Source of the DNA: Salegentibacter sediminis
GTDB lineage: Bacteria > Bacteroidota > Bacteroidia > Flavobacteriales > Flavobacteriaceae
NCBI RefSeq assembly: GCF_002078605.1
Contig: NZ_MSJR01000001.1
Coordinates: 620,001-684,000 of the forward strand
Direction: 5' to 3'
Length of the DNA: 64,000 nucleotides
Shown here: piece by piece, positions 27,724 to 36,722 of the stretch
How positions within the stretch are numbered: position 1 is the first letter of the stretch
Layout: each line of letters starts with the position of its first letter
The notes under the pieces: generated by a model
What the model saw: the letters and a program-made list of their open reading frames with translations, nothing else
The model's database searches: none
What the model was told of the DNA's origin: nothing
Translations under genes and position numbers: made by a program

Positions 27724-28332
27724 ATGGGATTATTTAAATTTATCTTTAGCAAAACTTTTTTAATTCAGTTGGTACTGGCTGTAATTGTTCTTATAGTGCT
27801 CGCCTTTTTAGCCTTAAAATGGCTCGATTATTCTACCAATCAAGATCAGCGCATCGAGGTGCCCGATCTTTCCAAAATGTCTCTTGATAAGGTAGACGAC
27901 CGCCTCGCGACGCTGGAATTGCAGTATGAGATCCTGGATTCTGCTAATTTTAATCCCGATTTCCCGCGCTTTTCAGTGATCGAACAGGTTCCCGAACCCG
28001 GACAATTTGTAAAAGAAGACCGAAAAATATATTTAACCCTTAATCCTTCGGGTTACAGAACCGTAGTTATTCCCGATCTTATAAGGAAAACCCGCCGCCA
28101 GGTAGAACCAACCCTGCGTTCGCTGGGGTTTGAAATAGGAGACGTTACCTATAAACCAGATATCGCCAAAGATGCGGTACTGGAACTAAGGCATGAGGGT
28201 CAGAAAATAGAAGCGGGAGATGAATTGATGAAGACCTCCAAAATAGATCTTATTTTAGGGGACGGTTCCGGCCGCTATTCGGTAAGTGAAGAAGAGGAAG
28301 AGGATGATAACGCGGAAGAACTGGATTTTTAA
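27724..28332 (+). CDS. Membrane-anchored PASTA-domain protein
   Basis: A 202-residue protein with one N-terminal membrane helix (about 10-33) and two or three PASTA domains outside the membrane: VPDLSKMSLDKVDDRLATL..., then IPDLIRKTRRQVEPTLRSLGFEIG. The tail is very acidic (EEEEEDDN). PASTA domains bind uncrosslinked peptidoglycan, usually on Ser/Thr kinases or penicillin-binding proteins; here no kinase domain is attached. Its place opposite ddl suggests a cell-wall-sensing or assembly role, which is inference. It overlaps rluD by one base (TAATG). Confidence 0.85.
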   Translation: MGLFKFIFSKTFLIQLVLAVIVLIVLAFLALKWLDYSTNQDQRIEVPDLSKMSLDKVDDRLATLELQYEILDSANFNPDFPRFSVIEQVPEPGQFVKEDRKIYLTLNPSGYRTVVIPDLIRKTRRQVEPTLRSLGFEIGDVTYKPDIAKDAVLELRHEGQKIEAGDELMKTSKIDLILGDGSGRYSVSEEEEEDDNAEELDF

Positions 28333-29384
28333 TGAGGAAAGAAGACGATAACAACGAGCTTGAAGAACAGGACGAAACCCTCTATGAACATCACAAATTC
28401 GTAGCGAAAGTTGGTCAGAAGCCTTTACGGGTGGATAAATTTCTGATGAATTTCATAGAAAATGCTACCCGGAATAAAATTCAGAAAGCTGCTAAAACCG
28501 GAAACATTTATGTTAACGACGAGCCGGTTAAGCAAAACTATAAAGTGAAAGCAGGCGATATTGTACAGGTGATGTTCGAACACCCGCCTTATGAATTTCT
28601 GCTTACTCCAGAGAATATTCCACTCGATATTGTGTATGAGGATGACAGCCTGTTGGTAATTAATAAACCAGCTGGAATGGTAGTGCACCCCGGTCATGGC
28701 AATTACAGCGGCACCCTGATTAACGCCCTGGTGTATCATTTTGAAAATCTGCCAAATAACAGCAGTGAACGGCCGGGTCTGGTACATCGTATAGATAAAG
28801 ACACCAGTGGCCTGTTGGTCGTAGCCAAGACCGAACATGCGATGACTCACCTATCTAAACAATTTTTCGATAAAACCAGCGACCGGGAATATGTTGCCCT
28901 GGTATGGGGGAATGTGGAAGAAGATGAAGGTAAAATTGAAGGTAATATTGGCCGTCATCCGAAAAACAGATTGCAGAATACAGTATTTGAAGGCGAAGAG
29001 GAAATTAAAGGAAAACCGGCCGTTACTCACTACAAAGTTTTGGAGCGTTTTGGCTATGTTAGCCTGGTCTCCTGTAAACTTGAAACTGGTCGTACTCACC
29101 AGATTCGCGTTCATATGAAGCACATTGGGCATACGCTGTTCAATGATGAGCGCTACGGGGGAGATAAGATCCTTAAAGGGACTACCTTCTCAAAATACAA
29201 GCAGTTTGTCGATAATTGTTTTAAAGTGCTTCCCCGCCAGGCTTTGCACGCTAAAACCCTTGGCTTTATTCATCCCGAAACCGGAAAAGAACTAAGCTTC
29301 GATACCGAAATCCCTCAGGATATGCGGGATTGTATTGAAAAGTGGCGTAATTATTCTAAAAACCTGAAAAATAACCTGAATTAG
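28332..29384 (+). CDS. rluD: Ribosomal large subunit pseudouridine synthase, RluD type
   Basis: A 350-residue cytosolic enzyme that isomerises uridines of 23S rRNA to pseudouridine. An N-terminal S4 RNA-binding domain (about 30-90, LRVDKFLMNFIENATRNKIQ) precedes the catalytic domain. The catalytic Asp155 is in HRIDKDTSG and the GRTHQIRVH motif is present. Helix 69 uridines would be the targets if it is a true RluD; the exact sites are inferred from family. Its start overlaps the stop of the PASTA gene, so the two are translationally coupled. Confidence 0.93.
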   Translation: MRKEDDNNELEEQDETLYEHHKFVAKVGQKPLRVDKFLMNFIENATRNKIQKAAKTGNIYVNDEPVKQNYKVKAGDIVQVMFEHPPYEFLLTPENIPLDIVYEDDSLLVINKPAGMVVHPGHGNYSGTLINALVYHFENLPNNSSERPGLVHRIDKDTSGLLVVAKTEHAMTHLSKQFFDKTSDREYVALVWGNVEEDEGKIEGNIGRHPKNRLQNTVFEGEEEIKGKPAVTHYKVLERFGYVSLVSCKLETGRTHQIRVHMKHIGHTLFNDERYGGDKILKGTTFSKYKQFVDNCFKVLPRQALHAKTLGFIHPETGKELSFDTEIPQDMRDCIEKWRNYSKNLKNNLN

Positions 29385-29403
29385 CTTTCTCAAATTTCCT
29401 TGT

Positions 29404-29469
29404 GCTTCAGATGGCTGAAACCTTTTGGTTTCCTTAATTTTATAGATTCTAAATCTAAAAATCTGAAGC
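29404..29469 (+). repeat. Nested inverted repeats between rluD and the creatininase gene
   Basis: GCTTCAGAT (29404-29412) and ATCTGAAGC (29461-29469) form 9-bp arms ending one base before the creatininase ATG. Inside, GAAACC-TTTT-GGTTTC (29417-29432) makes a small hairpin followed by CTTAATTTT, a possible weak rluD terminator. Confidence 0.5.
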
Positions 29470-29470
29470 A

Positions 29471-30244
29471 ATGAGCAATAAAATAAGGCCTTACGTATTA
29501 GCCGAAACCAATTGGAAACAGGTTAAAGATGAGAATTATACCGTAGCCATCCTGCCCTGGGGTGCTACCGAAGCTCATAATTACCACCTCCCTTATGCTA
29601 CCGATAATATTTTAGGAGAATCCAATGCTATAGAAGCTGCTGCCAAAGCCTGGAAGCAAAATGCAAAGCCCATTGTCTTGCCTACTATTCCTTTTGGTGT
29701 AAACACCGGCCAGATGGATGTTAAGCTTTGTATGAATATGAGTCCTTCTACCCAGTATGCAGTTTTAAAAGATGTGGTACAGGTGCTTGATGCTCATAAA
29801 GTTCATAAACTGGTTATTCTTAATGCTCACGGCGGGAATAATTTCAAACAGATGATTCGGGAACTTAGCCTGGAATATCCCGATGTTTTTATTTGTGCTA
29901 TTAATTGGTGGCAACTTTCAGATGCAAAAAAGTATTTTGAGGAGCCCGGTGATCACGCAGGAGAACTGGAAACCGCCACGGTGATGCATTTAAAACCAAA
30001 TTTGGTGCTTCCCCTGGAAGAGGCTGGAGATGGCGCCGCCAAAACTTTTAAAATTCGTGGTCTAAAAGAAGGCTGGGCGACTTCACAACGAGCCTGGACT
30101 AAAGTTACCCAAGATACCGGAGTGGGGAATCCCAAAAAAGCCACCGCCGAAAATGGCAGACAATTCTTTGAAAAAACCACCGATATGATTGCCGGCTTTA
30201 TCACAGATTTGCATCATGCCGATCTTCAGGATATGTATGAATAA
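29471..30244 (+). CDS. Creatininase-family metallohydrolase
   Basis: A 257-residue cytosolic protein with the creatininase fold. Metal-binding residues are visible in PWGATEAHNYHLPYATD (Glu34, His36, Asp45), in LNAHGGN, and in GDHAGELETA with its Glu. Family members hydrolyse cyclic amides or related C-N bonds (creatinine, formamides in flavin or F420 biosynthesis), so the actual substrate is open. It is followed by LrgA and LrgB genes on the same strand (13 bp gap). Confidence 0.85.
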   Translation: MSNKIRPYVLAETNWKQVKDENYTVAILPWGATEAHNYHLPYATDNILGESNAIEAAAKAWKQNAKPIVLPTIPFGVNTGQMDVKLCMNMSPSTQYAVLKDVVQVLDAHKVHKLVILNAHGGNNFKQMIRELSLEYPDVFICAINWWQLSDAKKYFEEPGDHAGELETATVMHLKPNLVLPLEEAGDGAAKTFKIRGLKEGWATSQRAWTKVTQDTGVGNPKKATAENGRQFFEKTTDMIAGFITDLHHADLQDMYE

Positions 30245-30256
30245 GCACCTTGTTTT

Positions 30257-30589
30257 ATGCTGAAGAGCCTTCTTTATATTTTTGGGTTTTTAATTGTGGG
30301 AGAATTTGTCTCCTGGCTTTTCCAGCTTCCGGTAGCGGGAAATATTCTGGGAATGCTACTTCTCTTTATCGCTCTAAAATTACAATTGCTAAATTTGGAA
30401 GATGTGAAACCTGCATCAGATAAACTAATTAAATACCTCGTGGTTTTCTTCATTCCTTATGGGGTTGGCTTGATGGTTCATTTTAATTTGATAGCTGAAT
30501 TCTGGCTTCCCATAACAGTAGCTGTGATTTTTAGCAGTATCCTTACGCTGTATGTTACGGCTAAAATCCTCGAAAAATCTGGGAAATGA
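30257..30589 (+). CDS. CidA/LrgA-family membrane protein
   Basis: A 110-residue protein with four membrane helices and the family motifs FQLPVAGNILGMLLLF and FFIPYGVGLM. CidA/LrgA proteins are holin-like and work with LrgB/CidB; they have been linked to murein hydrolase control, pyruvate or glycolate export, and lysis. The start follows the creatininase stop by 13 bp and the end overlaps the LrgB gene by 4 bp, so it forms a standard lrgAB pair. Confidence 0.9.
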   Translation: MLKSLLYIFGFLIVGEFVSWLFQLPVAGNILGMLLLFIALKLQLLNLEDVKPASDKLIKYLVVFFIPYGVGLMVHFNLIAEFWLPITVAVIFSSILTLYVTAKILEKSGK

Positions 30590-31281
30590 TGCAGCAGTTT
30601 TTTCAGCTTCCGGTATTTGGGGTTTTTATAACATTAATCGCATATTTCCTTGCGGTAAAACTGAGGAAAAAGTGGAATTATGTATTGTTAAATCCGGTGT
30701 TGATCGCTATTGCAGGAATAATTGGTTTCCTGCTAATCTTCCGAATTGACTTTGAAACTTACAATGTGGGGGGAAAATACGTTAGTTTCTTTCTGGGACC
30801 ATCTGTGGTAGCCTTAGGAGTGTTTTTTTATGAGAAGTATGAAGAGGTAAAGCAGAATTTAAAGATATTTATTCTGGCGGTACTCGCCGGAGGGATTACC
30901 GGGGTGCTTAGCGTTATCGGTTTTCTTTTATTACTGAAAGCTCCTGAAGTGATCACCAGGTCTCTTGCAGCAAAATCGGTGACCACCCCAATTGCGATCG
31001 AAATAACCAGGCTTTTGAATGGAATCCCGGAAATAACTGCGGGAATCGTCATTGCAGTAGGAATATTTGGCAATGCCTTCGGGCCATTTATTCTGAAAAA
31101 ATCAGGGATTAAAAGCAAAATCGCCATCGGCACAGCCCTAGGTACCGCCGCCCACGGAATTGGAACCGCAAGAGCTTTTGAAGAAGGAAAACTTCAAGGG
31201 GTTTACAGTGGCATGGCGATGTGCCTTAATGGAATTATTACCGCTTTAATAACCCCTTACCTTATAGAATTAATTTTCTGA
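30586..31281 (+). CDS. lrgB: LrgB/CidB-family membrane protein
   Basis: A 231-residue protein with about seven membrane helices and the conserved LLKAPEVITRSLAAKSVTTPIA and GTALGTAAHGIGTARAFEEG motifs. It is the partner of LrgA in a holin-like or metabolite transport complex of the inner membrane. It overlaps the LrgA gene by 4 bp (ATGA) and its last 12 bases overlap the end of the convergent antiporter gene. Confidence 0.92.
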   Translation: MMQQFFQLPVFGVFITLIAYFLAVKLRKKWNYVLLNPVLIAIAGIIGFLLIFRIDFETYNVGGKYVSFFLGPSVVALGVFFYEKYEEVKQNLKIFILAVLAGGITGVLSVIGFLLLLKAPEVITRSLAAKSVTTPIAIEITRLLNGIPEITAGIVIAVGIFGNAFGPFILKKSGIKSKIAIGTALGTAAHGIGTARAFEEGKLQGVYSGMAMCLNGIITALITPYLIELIF

Positions 31282-32559
31282 TTCCTTTGTGATTTCGTTT
31301 TCTTCTTCATCTACAACATCATTTCCAAACCTGTCTTTTTTGAAATAGCTTATAATAGATGGAGCGGTGAAGCCGTGAATAACTATTGAAATTAGGATAA
31401 TATACGCCGTGATAGAATGCAGCTCATTCCTATTATCAAAACCTTCAAATTGTACCAATGCCCAGGAAAGATAAAAGACCGAACCAATTCCTTTTATTCC
31501 CAGGAAACTTATTGCCAGTTTGCTTTTAAAAGACTCCTTTATACCAATAAGTCCAATTAAGCCGGCAAGGGGGCGTATGATCAAAACAAATACAAAAGCA
31601 AATAATATCCCTTTCCAGTCGGTTAATTCCAGCATTCCGTTCATGAGCGAGCCTCCAAATAAAATGATCCATACCACCAGTAATAAGCGTTCGATTTCGT
31701 GCACAAAATCATGCATTTTCCTCTTAAAATCTCCACTTATTTTTTCATAGTACCTTAAACTAAGTCCGGCAAAGAATACGGCCAGAAAGCCATAACCATG
31801 CAAAAGCTCTGTTATTCCGTAGCTAAAGATGGTGAGCGATAATGCCAGGAATCCATCAAAAGTTTTAATATTCGTCCACACATGGAGCCTGTCAAGAAGA
31901 AAACCTATAAACCTGCCTATGGCTATTCCGCAAATAACACCTATAATAATTTTTAATAGGAATTTATCCAAAAACCAGTCGCTGAAGTCAAACATAGCCC
32001 ATCCGCCGGCCTGGGCTACGAGCAGGGCCATATAGGTAAATGGAAAAGCCATCCCGTCGTTTAAACCTGCCTCAGCGGTTAAGGAAAATCTCACCCGCTC
32101 CCTGAACTTTTTTTCCCGTTTTGGGTCGTCTAACTGGGTCTCAGCCGCCAGCACCGGATCTGTTGGCGCCAGAACCGCGGCCAGTAGCAGAGAAGATGGA
32201 ACACTTAGCAATAAAAAATGATTACCCAGAAGATAAGCCGAGAGCATACAGAGAGGCATGGTGACAAAAACCAGTAAGAGGGGGCGTTTCCAGGTTTTAA
32301 GGCTATACTCGGTGCCAATCTTTAATCCTGCCCCCATTAAGGAGATGATCACGATCATTTCAGAAAAATACATCAGGTTACGATCATTCCATAAGGGATC
32401 TGGCCAACTCAATGGAATGTCGATGTAAAAAAGTAAAAAACCTATTAATAGTAATAGAATTGGGGAGCTTATTTTGATTTTCCGTGAAATAGAGGGGAGC
32501 CAGGCCATAACCAGGGTGGCTAGCCCTAATCCTGCAAGGATAAGGTAGTGGTCTTTCAT
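31270..32559 (-). CDS. Na+/H+ antiporter, CPA1 type
   Basis: A 429-residue integral membrane protein with 12-13 helices. The CPA1 signature is visible as ALTAEAGLNDGMAFPF-like (FSLTAEAGLNDG) and LAAVLAPTDPVLAA, in which the Asp residues carry ions. It exchanges cytosolic Na+ (or K+) for H+, fitting a marine organism. The hydrophilic C-terminal tail is short and acidic. It is convergent with lrgB (12-bp overlap) and divergent from the DUF6544-like gene. Confidence 0.9.
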   Translation of the reverse strand: MKDHYLILAGLGLATLVMAWLPSISRKIKISSPILLLLIGFLLFYIDIPLSWPDPLWNDRNLMYFSEMIVIISLMGAGLKIGTEYSLKTWKRPLLLVFVTMPLCMLSAYLLGNHFLLLSVPSSLLLAAVLAPTDPVLAAETQLDDPKREKKFRERVRFSLTAEAGLNDGMAFPFTYMALLVAQAGGWAMFDFSDWFLDKFLLKIIIGVICGIAIGRFIGFLLDRLHVWTNIKTFDGFLALSLTIFSYGITELLHGYGFLAVFFAGLSLRYYEKISGDFKRKMHDFVHEIERLLLVVWIILFGGSLMNGMLELTDWKGILFAFVFVLIIRPLAGLIGLIGIKESFKSKLAISFLGIKGIGSVFYLSWALVQFEGFDNRNELHSITAYIILISIVIHGFTAPSIISYFKKDRFGNDVVDEEENEITKESEN

Positions 32560-32677
32560 AGTAAATAAAAATAATAGAATTTTTTCGTTGGTGCGAAAAT
32601 GTATTCAGACTTTCACAAAAGACTAACACTTAGAGAAAATAAGCGGTGCAGGAGTAGTTTTTCTGAATTTAATTTGC

Positions 32678-32720
32678 TGATTTTCATCATTTTTCAACCA
32701 ATTATATTCCGGTAAATTTA
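32678..32720 (+). promoter_or_regulatory. Crp/Fnr-type site A with -7 element, before the DUF6544-like gene
   Basis: Dyad TGAT-TTTC-ATCA at 32678-32689, then TAAATTTA (32713-32720) as -7 element. The dyad centre is 29.5 bp from the first T of the -7 element, so it would sit near -41.5. There is no -33 TTTG, as expected for an activator-dependent promoter. Predicted start is near 32725. Confidence 0.65.
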
Positions 32721-32740
32721 TAATCTGTAATCCCTGAAAA

Positions 32741-33847
32741 ATGAAAATTCTTGTTGGTTTAATTTTTCTTATTCACGCCCTCATTCATCTGTTGGGTTTT
32801 CTCAAGGCATTCCGTCTGGCTGAATTACGACAACTTCCCTTGGAAATCTCCAGGCCCCTGGGATATTTATGGTTGTTTTGTGCACTTCTTTTTTTGTTTG
32901 TGCTATACTTATTTCTTCAGGGTAAATCCTGGTGGCCGTTTTTTGCCATTGCGGCTATAATAATTTCTCAAAGTCTTATTATTCTAGTTTGGCAAGACGC
33001 CAAATATGGTAGTATTCTTAACCTTATTATTTTACTTATAAGTCTTCCAGCCATGGGGAGTTTTTATTTTCAGAAAAAGACAGAAAAAGAAGTGACCCGC
33101 TTAGTCCAATTGGCTACAACTTCAACAGAGGCCACCGTAGAACTGGAAGACAGAGCTCAACTCCCCGAAATAATCTGGAAATGGTTAAGAATTTCAGGAG
33201 TAAATGCTAAATCGGAAGTTGCTTTTGTTCGGCTTCGGCAGCAGGGTAGAATGAAGATTAAACCCGATGGGGATTGGATGCCCTTTCGGGCTAAGCAATA
33301 TTTTAATGTGAAAGCACAGTCTTTCCTCTGGACCACCCGTGTTAATACTGGTTCTCCCATTTATTTTGATGGCCGGGATAAGCTAATGAACGGGCAGGGA
33401 GCAATGCTTATTAAGTTGTTTTCGCTGTTTCCCCTCGTAAATGAATATGATAATGATAAAATAGATGCCGGAGCTATGCAGCGCTTTCTCGCCGAGATCT
33501 GTTGGTTTCCCACAGCCGCCTTAAGCAGGCAAATTAGCTGGGAGGCCATGGATGGTAATGCTGCCCGGGCAGAATTAGAAATAAATGGAAAGAAAGTGTC
33601 AGGGATTTTCAATTTTTCTGAAGAAGGAAAGTTGCTTTCTTTTCAAACCAAACGCTTTTACGGTGGAAAACAGGATTCCAGGGAAGAAACATGGAAAGTT
33701 GAAATGCTTGGTTTTAAAGAATTTTCCGGGTATGAAATTCCTAATAAATGCCGAATTACCTGGAAACTGCCAGAAGGGGATTTTACCTGGCTGGAGCTGG
33801 AAATAGTGGAAGTAGATTATAATAAGGCTGAGTTATACCCAAATTAA
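32741..33847 (+). CDS. DUF6544-like membrane protein
   Basis: A 368-residue protein. About four N-terminal membrane helices (residues 1-110, starting MKILVGLIFLIHALIHLLGF) are followed by a soluble domain of about 230 residues. That domain has RLRQQGRMKIKPDGDWMPFRAKQ, WTTRVNTGSPIYFDG, GAMQRFLAEICWFP and a C-terminal EIPNKCRITW. The pattern agrees with DUF6544 (formerly DUF6920), widespread and of unknown function; family naming is from memory. It stands first in the 32.6-45.3 kb group, with its own Crp/Fnr-type site. Confidence 0.75.
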   Translation: MKILVGLIFLIHALIHLLGFLKAFRLAELRQLPLEISRPLGYLWLFCALLFLFVLYLFLQGKSWWPFFAIAAIIISQSLIILVWQDAKYGSILNLIILLISLPAMGSFYFQKKTEKEVTRLVQLATTSTEATVELEDRAQLPEIIWKWLRISGVNAKSEVAFVRLRQQGRMKIKPDGDWMPFRAKQYFNVKAQSFLWTTRVNTGSPIYFDGRDKLMNGQGAMLIKLFSLFPLVNEYDNDKIDAGAMQRFLAEICWFPTAALSRQISWEAMDGNAARAELEINGKKVSGIFNFSEEGKLLSFQTKRFYGGKQDSREETWKVEMLGFKEFSGYEIPNKCRITWKLPEGDFTWLELEIVEVDYNKAELYPN

Positions 33848-33859
33848 GCCATTCTGTAC

Positions 33860-33902
33860 TGACAAATGTCATATTAATTCTGGCTTATTACTGGTAAATT
33901 TG
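33860..33902 (+). promoter_or_regulatory. Crp/Fnr-type site B with -7 element, before the 4-TM protein, ppsA and ATPase genes
   Basis: Dyad TGAC-AAAT-GTCA (33860-33871) and a perfect -7 element TAAATTTG (33895-33902). Centre to -7 start is 29.5 bp, as at the other five sites. Predicted start is near 33907, 20 bp before the ATG. Confidence 0.7.
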
Positions 33903-33926
33903 GGTTAAACCAATGCGTTTTAGGTT

Positions 33927-34313
33927 ATGGAACCATCTGTCTTTCTTGCCAAATTTTGGGGCTGGTATCTGCTCATTTTTTTCTTTATCCTTAGTTTCAA
34001 TCCACGAAGGATCAGACAAATTTTTGACGATCTCAAAGATCAAAAGTTTCTGATTCTGGCCGCCTTTGCAGCGATTATTTTAGGACTTTTAAATATTCTT
34101 TTCCATAATATCTGGGAGCCTGATTGGCGCATTATTATTACAGCGCTGGGTTGGATATCCCTTTTTATTGGCCTCGGACTTTTTGTTTTTCCCGATTCTA
34201 CAACCCGCCGGCTAACCACCCTTAACATAAGGTTTGTGCAGGTAATTTATATTATTCTTTTCCTTTTGGGCATATTTCTGTTGAACATGGGCTATCAACT
34301 GGTATTATATTAA
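33927..34313 (+). CDS. Four-helix membrane protein of unknown function
   Basis: A 128-residue protein with four predicted membrane helices (about 10-25, 40-60, 70-92, 103-127) and very short loops. I do not recognise a family. It is the first gene of a probable operon: its stop lies 11 bp before ppsA, which is followed by a P-type ATPase gene. Expression is likely driven by the Crp/Fnr-type site upstream. A role supporting the ATPase or membrane energetics is possible but not shown. Confidence 0.7.
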   Translation: MEPSVFLAKFWGWYLLIFFFILSFNPRRIRQIFDDLKDQKFLILAAFAAIILGLLNILFHNIWEPDWRIIITALGWISLFIGLGLFVFPDSTTRRLTTLNIRFVQVIYIILFLLGIFLLNMGYQLVLY

Positions 34314-34324
34314 AATCCTTAACT

Positions 34325-36697
34325 ATGATGGAGTTTATAAAGAAATTCAGCAACTTATCTCTGGACGATCTTCCACAGGTAGGAGGTAAAAATGCCTCCC
34401 TGGGCGAAATGTTTAATGAGCTTTCTTCTGAAGGCGTTTTGGTACCCGATGGTTTTGCGACAACCTCAGACGCTTTTTGGTCTTTTCTGAAGGAGAATAA
34501 CCTGGACCAAAAACTAAAAGATCTCATCAAGACTCTCGATAAAGATCATTTTGAGAACCTCCCCGAAATTGGAGCTGAAGCGAGAAAGATCATAAAATCT
34601 TCTGAGTTTTCCGACGCATTTGCCAATGAAATCAGGCAAGCCTATAAAGAACTGGGCGAAACGCTTAATATTCCGGTAGCAGTAAGAAGCAGCGCCACAG
34701 CCGAAGATCTTCCTGATGCTAGTTTTGCAGGCCAGCACGATACATTTTTAAATGTTACCGGCGAAGAAGCCCTTTTAAAGGCCGTTAAAAATTGTTTTGC
34801 CTCCCTCTATACAGATCGTGCTATAAAATACCGCGAAGATCACGGTTTTGTACATCACGATATTGCACTATCGGTGGGGGTTCAAAAAATGGTGCGATCA
34901 GATACAGGCTGCTCTGGGATTGGCTTCAGCCTGGAACCCGAATCGGGTTTTCGAAATCTCATTCATTTATCGGGAGTATGGGGCTTAGGAGAAACTATAG
35001 TGCAGGGGCTGGTGAATCCAGATGAATTTGATGTTTTTAAACCCACCCTTAAAAAAGATAAAAATCCCATCGTTCAGAAAAAGCTGGGCAGAAAAGAGCT
35101 CACCATGGTTTATTCTGAATCCAACGGGCATTCCTCTACCGTGACTATGGATACCACTGTTGAAAAACAGGATTCCTACGTTCTAAGCGATGAGGAGGTA
35201 ATCCAGCTTTCTAAGTGGATTCTGGTGATCGAAGATCATTATTCCCGTCCTATGGATGTCGAATGGGCAAAGGATGGTGAAACCGGGCAACTATATATTA
35301 CCCAGGCCCGCCCCGAAACTGTACATAGAGAGAAAGAGGGTAGATATCATTTGGAGTACCATCTTACTGAGCATTCTGAAATGCTGGTAAGCGGGAATGC
35401 CATAGGATCCAGTATCGCTACGGGGATTGCACGCTACCTTAAATCTCCAACTGAAGCACATAAATTAAAACCCGGGGATATTCTGGTAACTTCAACCACC
35501 AGCCCAGACTGGGACCCGCTACTTAAAAGATCGGCAGCAGTAATTACAGACCGGGGAGGTCGCACCAGCCACGCAGCTATTGTAGCCCGGGAGTTAGGTG
35601 TGCCTGCAGTAGTAGGAACCAATAATGCTACAGAAATCATTAAGGACGGCCAGGAAATAACTGTTTCCTGTGAAGGCAAAATCGGTTTTGTTTATAAGGG
35701 AAAACTGAAATTCGAAAAGAAGGAAATAGATTTTGGTAAAATAAATCTGCCTAATACAGAGGTTAAACTAATCCTTTCCGATCCCGCCAGGGCTTTTCAA
35801 CTTTCTTTTTATCCCAATAACGGAATAGGCCTGCTACGCATGGAATTTATAATTACTCATCTAATTAAGGTACACCCAATGGCCCTGGTGAAGTTTGACC
35901 AGATAAGCGATTCCAAAACAAAAAAAACCATTGAAGATCTCACCTGGCAATACAAAGATAAGAAAGACTACTTTGTAGAGGAATTATCGCGTGGGCTCGC
36001 AGTTATGGCAGCGGCTTTTTATCCTAAAGAGGTGATCGTTAGAATGAGTGATTTCAAAAGTAACGAATATGCAAATCTCATAGGCGGAAAACAGTTTGAA
36101 CCGGAGGAAGAAAACCCGATGCTGGGCTTCCGGGGAGCAGCACGTTATTACCATCCTTTTTATAAAGACGGGTTTGAATTAGAGTGTAAAGCTATTAAAA
36201 GGCTAAGGGACGAAATGGGCCTCACCAATGTAAAGGTGATGATTCCGTTTTGCCGAACCCTGGAGGAAGGTAAAAACGTGGTTGGACTGATGAAAAATTT
36301 CGGACTGGTTCAGGGAGAGAACGGTCTCGAGATCTATATGATGGTAGAAATTCCTTCTAATGTGATTCTGGCAGAAGAGTTTGCTGAAATTTTCGACGGT
36401 TTCTCGATTGGCTCAAACGACCTTACCCAACTTACTCTTGGGGTAGACAGGGATTCAGAGGTAATGGCCGGGGTTTTTGATGAAAATGATGCGGCAGCCA
36501 GGGAGATGATCGCCACAGCTATAAAGAAAGCCAATAAGGCTGGTGTGAAAATAGGACTCTGTGGGCAGGCGCCAAGCGATTTCCCTGAATATGCAGCATT
36601 CCTCGTAAAAGAAGGCATAAATAGTATTTCTTTTAATCCCGATGCGCTGCTGAAAGGTATTGAAAACATCAATAAAGCCGAAGGAGACCGAGGTTAA
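34325..36697 (+). CDS. ppsA: Phosphoenolpyruvate synthase
   Basis: A 790-residue enzyme that makes PEP from pyruvate, ATP and water for gluconeogenesis. The N-terminal ATP-grasp part starts VGGKNASLGEM and contains VAVRSSATAEDLPDASFAGQHDTFLN. The swivelling phosphohistidine domain has TDRGGRTSHAAIVARELGVPAV with His416. The C-terminal PEP/pyruvate barrel has IGSNDLTQL and the active-site Cys746 in GLCGQAPSD. Its position under a Crp/Fnr-type promoter, next to an ion-pumping ATPase, suggests use when energy or carbon flow changes rather than as a housekeeping gene. Confidence 0.95.
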   Translation: MMEFIKKFSNLSLDDLPQVGGKNASLGEMFNELSSEGVLVPDGFATTSDAFWSFLKENNLDQKLKDLIKTLDKDHFENLPEIGAEARKIIKSSEFSDAFANEIRQAYKELGETLNIPVAVRSSATAEDLPDASFAGQHDTFLNVTGEEALLKAVKNCFASLYTDRAIKYREDHGFVHHDIALSVGVQKMVRSDTGCSGIGFSLEPESGFRNLIHLSGVWGLGETIVQGLVNPDEFDVFKPTLKKDKNPIVQKKLGRKELTMVYSESNGHSSTVTMDTTVEKQDSYVLSDEEVIQLSKWILVIEDHYSRPMDVEWAKDGETGQLYITQARPETVHREKEGRYHLEYHLTEHSEMLVSGNAIGSSIATGIARYLKSPTEAHKLKPGDILVTSTTSPDWDPLLKRSAAVITDRGGRTSHAAIVARELGVPAVVGTNNATEIIKDGQEITVSCEGKIGFVYKGKLKFEKKEIDFGKINLPNTEVKLILSDPARAFQLSFYPNNGIGLLRMEFIITHLIKVHPMALVKFDQISDSKTKKTIEDLTWQYKDKKDYFVEELSRGLAVMAAAFYPKEVIVRMSDFKSNEYANLIGGKQFEPEEENPMLGFRGAARYYHPFYKDGFELECKAIKRLRDEMGLTNVKVMIPFCRTLEEGKNVVGLMKNFGLVQGENGLEIYMMVEIPSNVILAEEFAEIFDGFSIGSNDLTQLTLGVDRDSEVMAGVFDENDAAAREMIATAIKKANKAGVKIGLCGQAPSDFPEYAAFLVKEGINSISFNPDALLKGIENINKAEGDRG

Positions 36698-36722
36698 ATA
36701 TTTTTAATCAAACGCAGGTATA

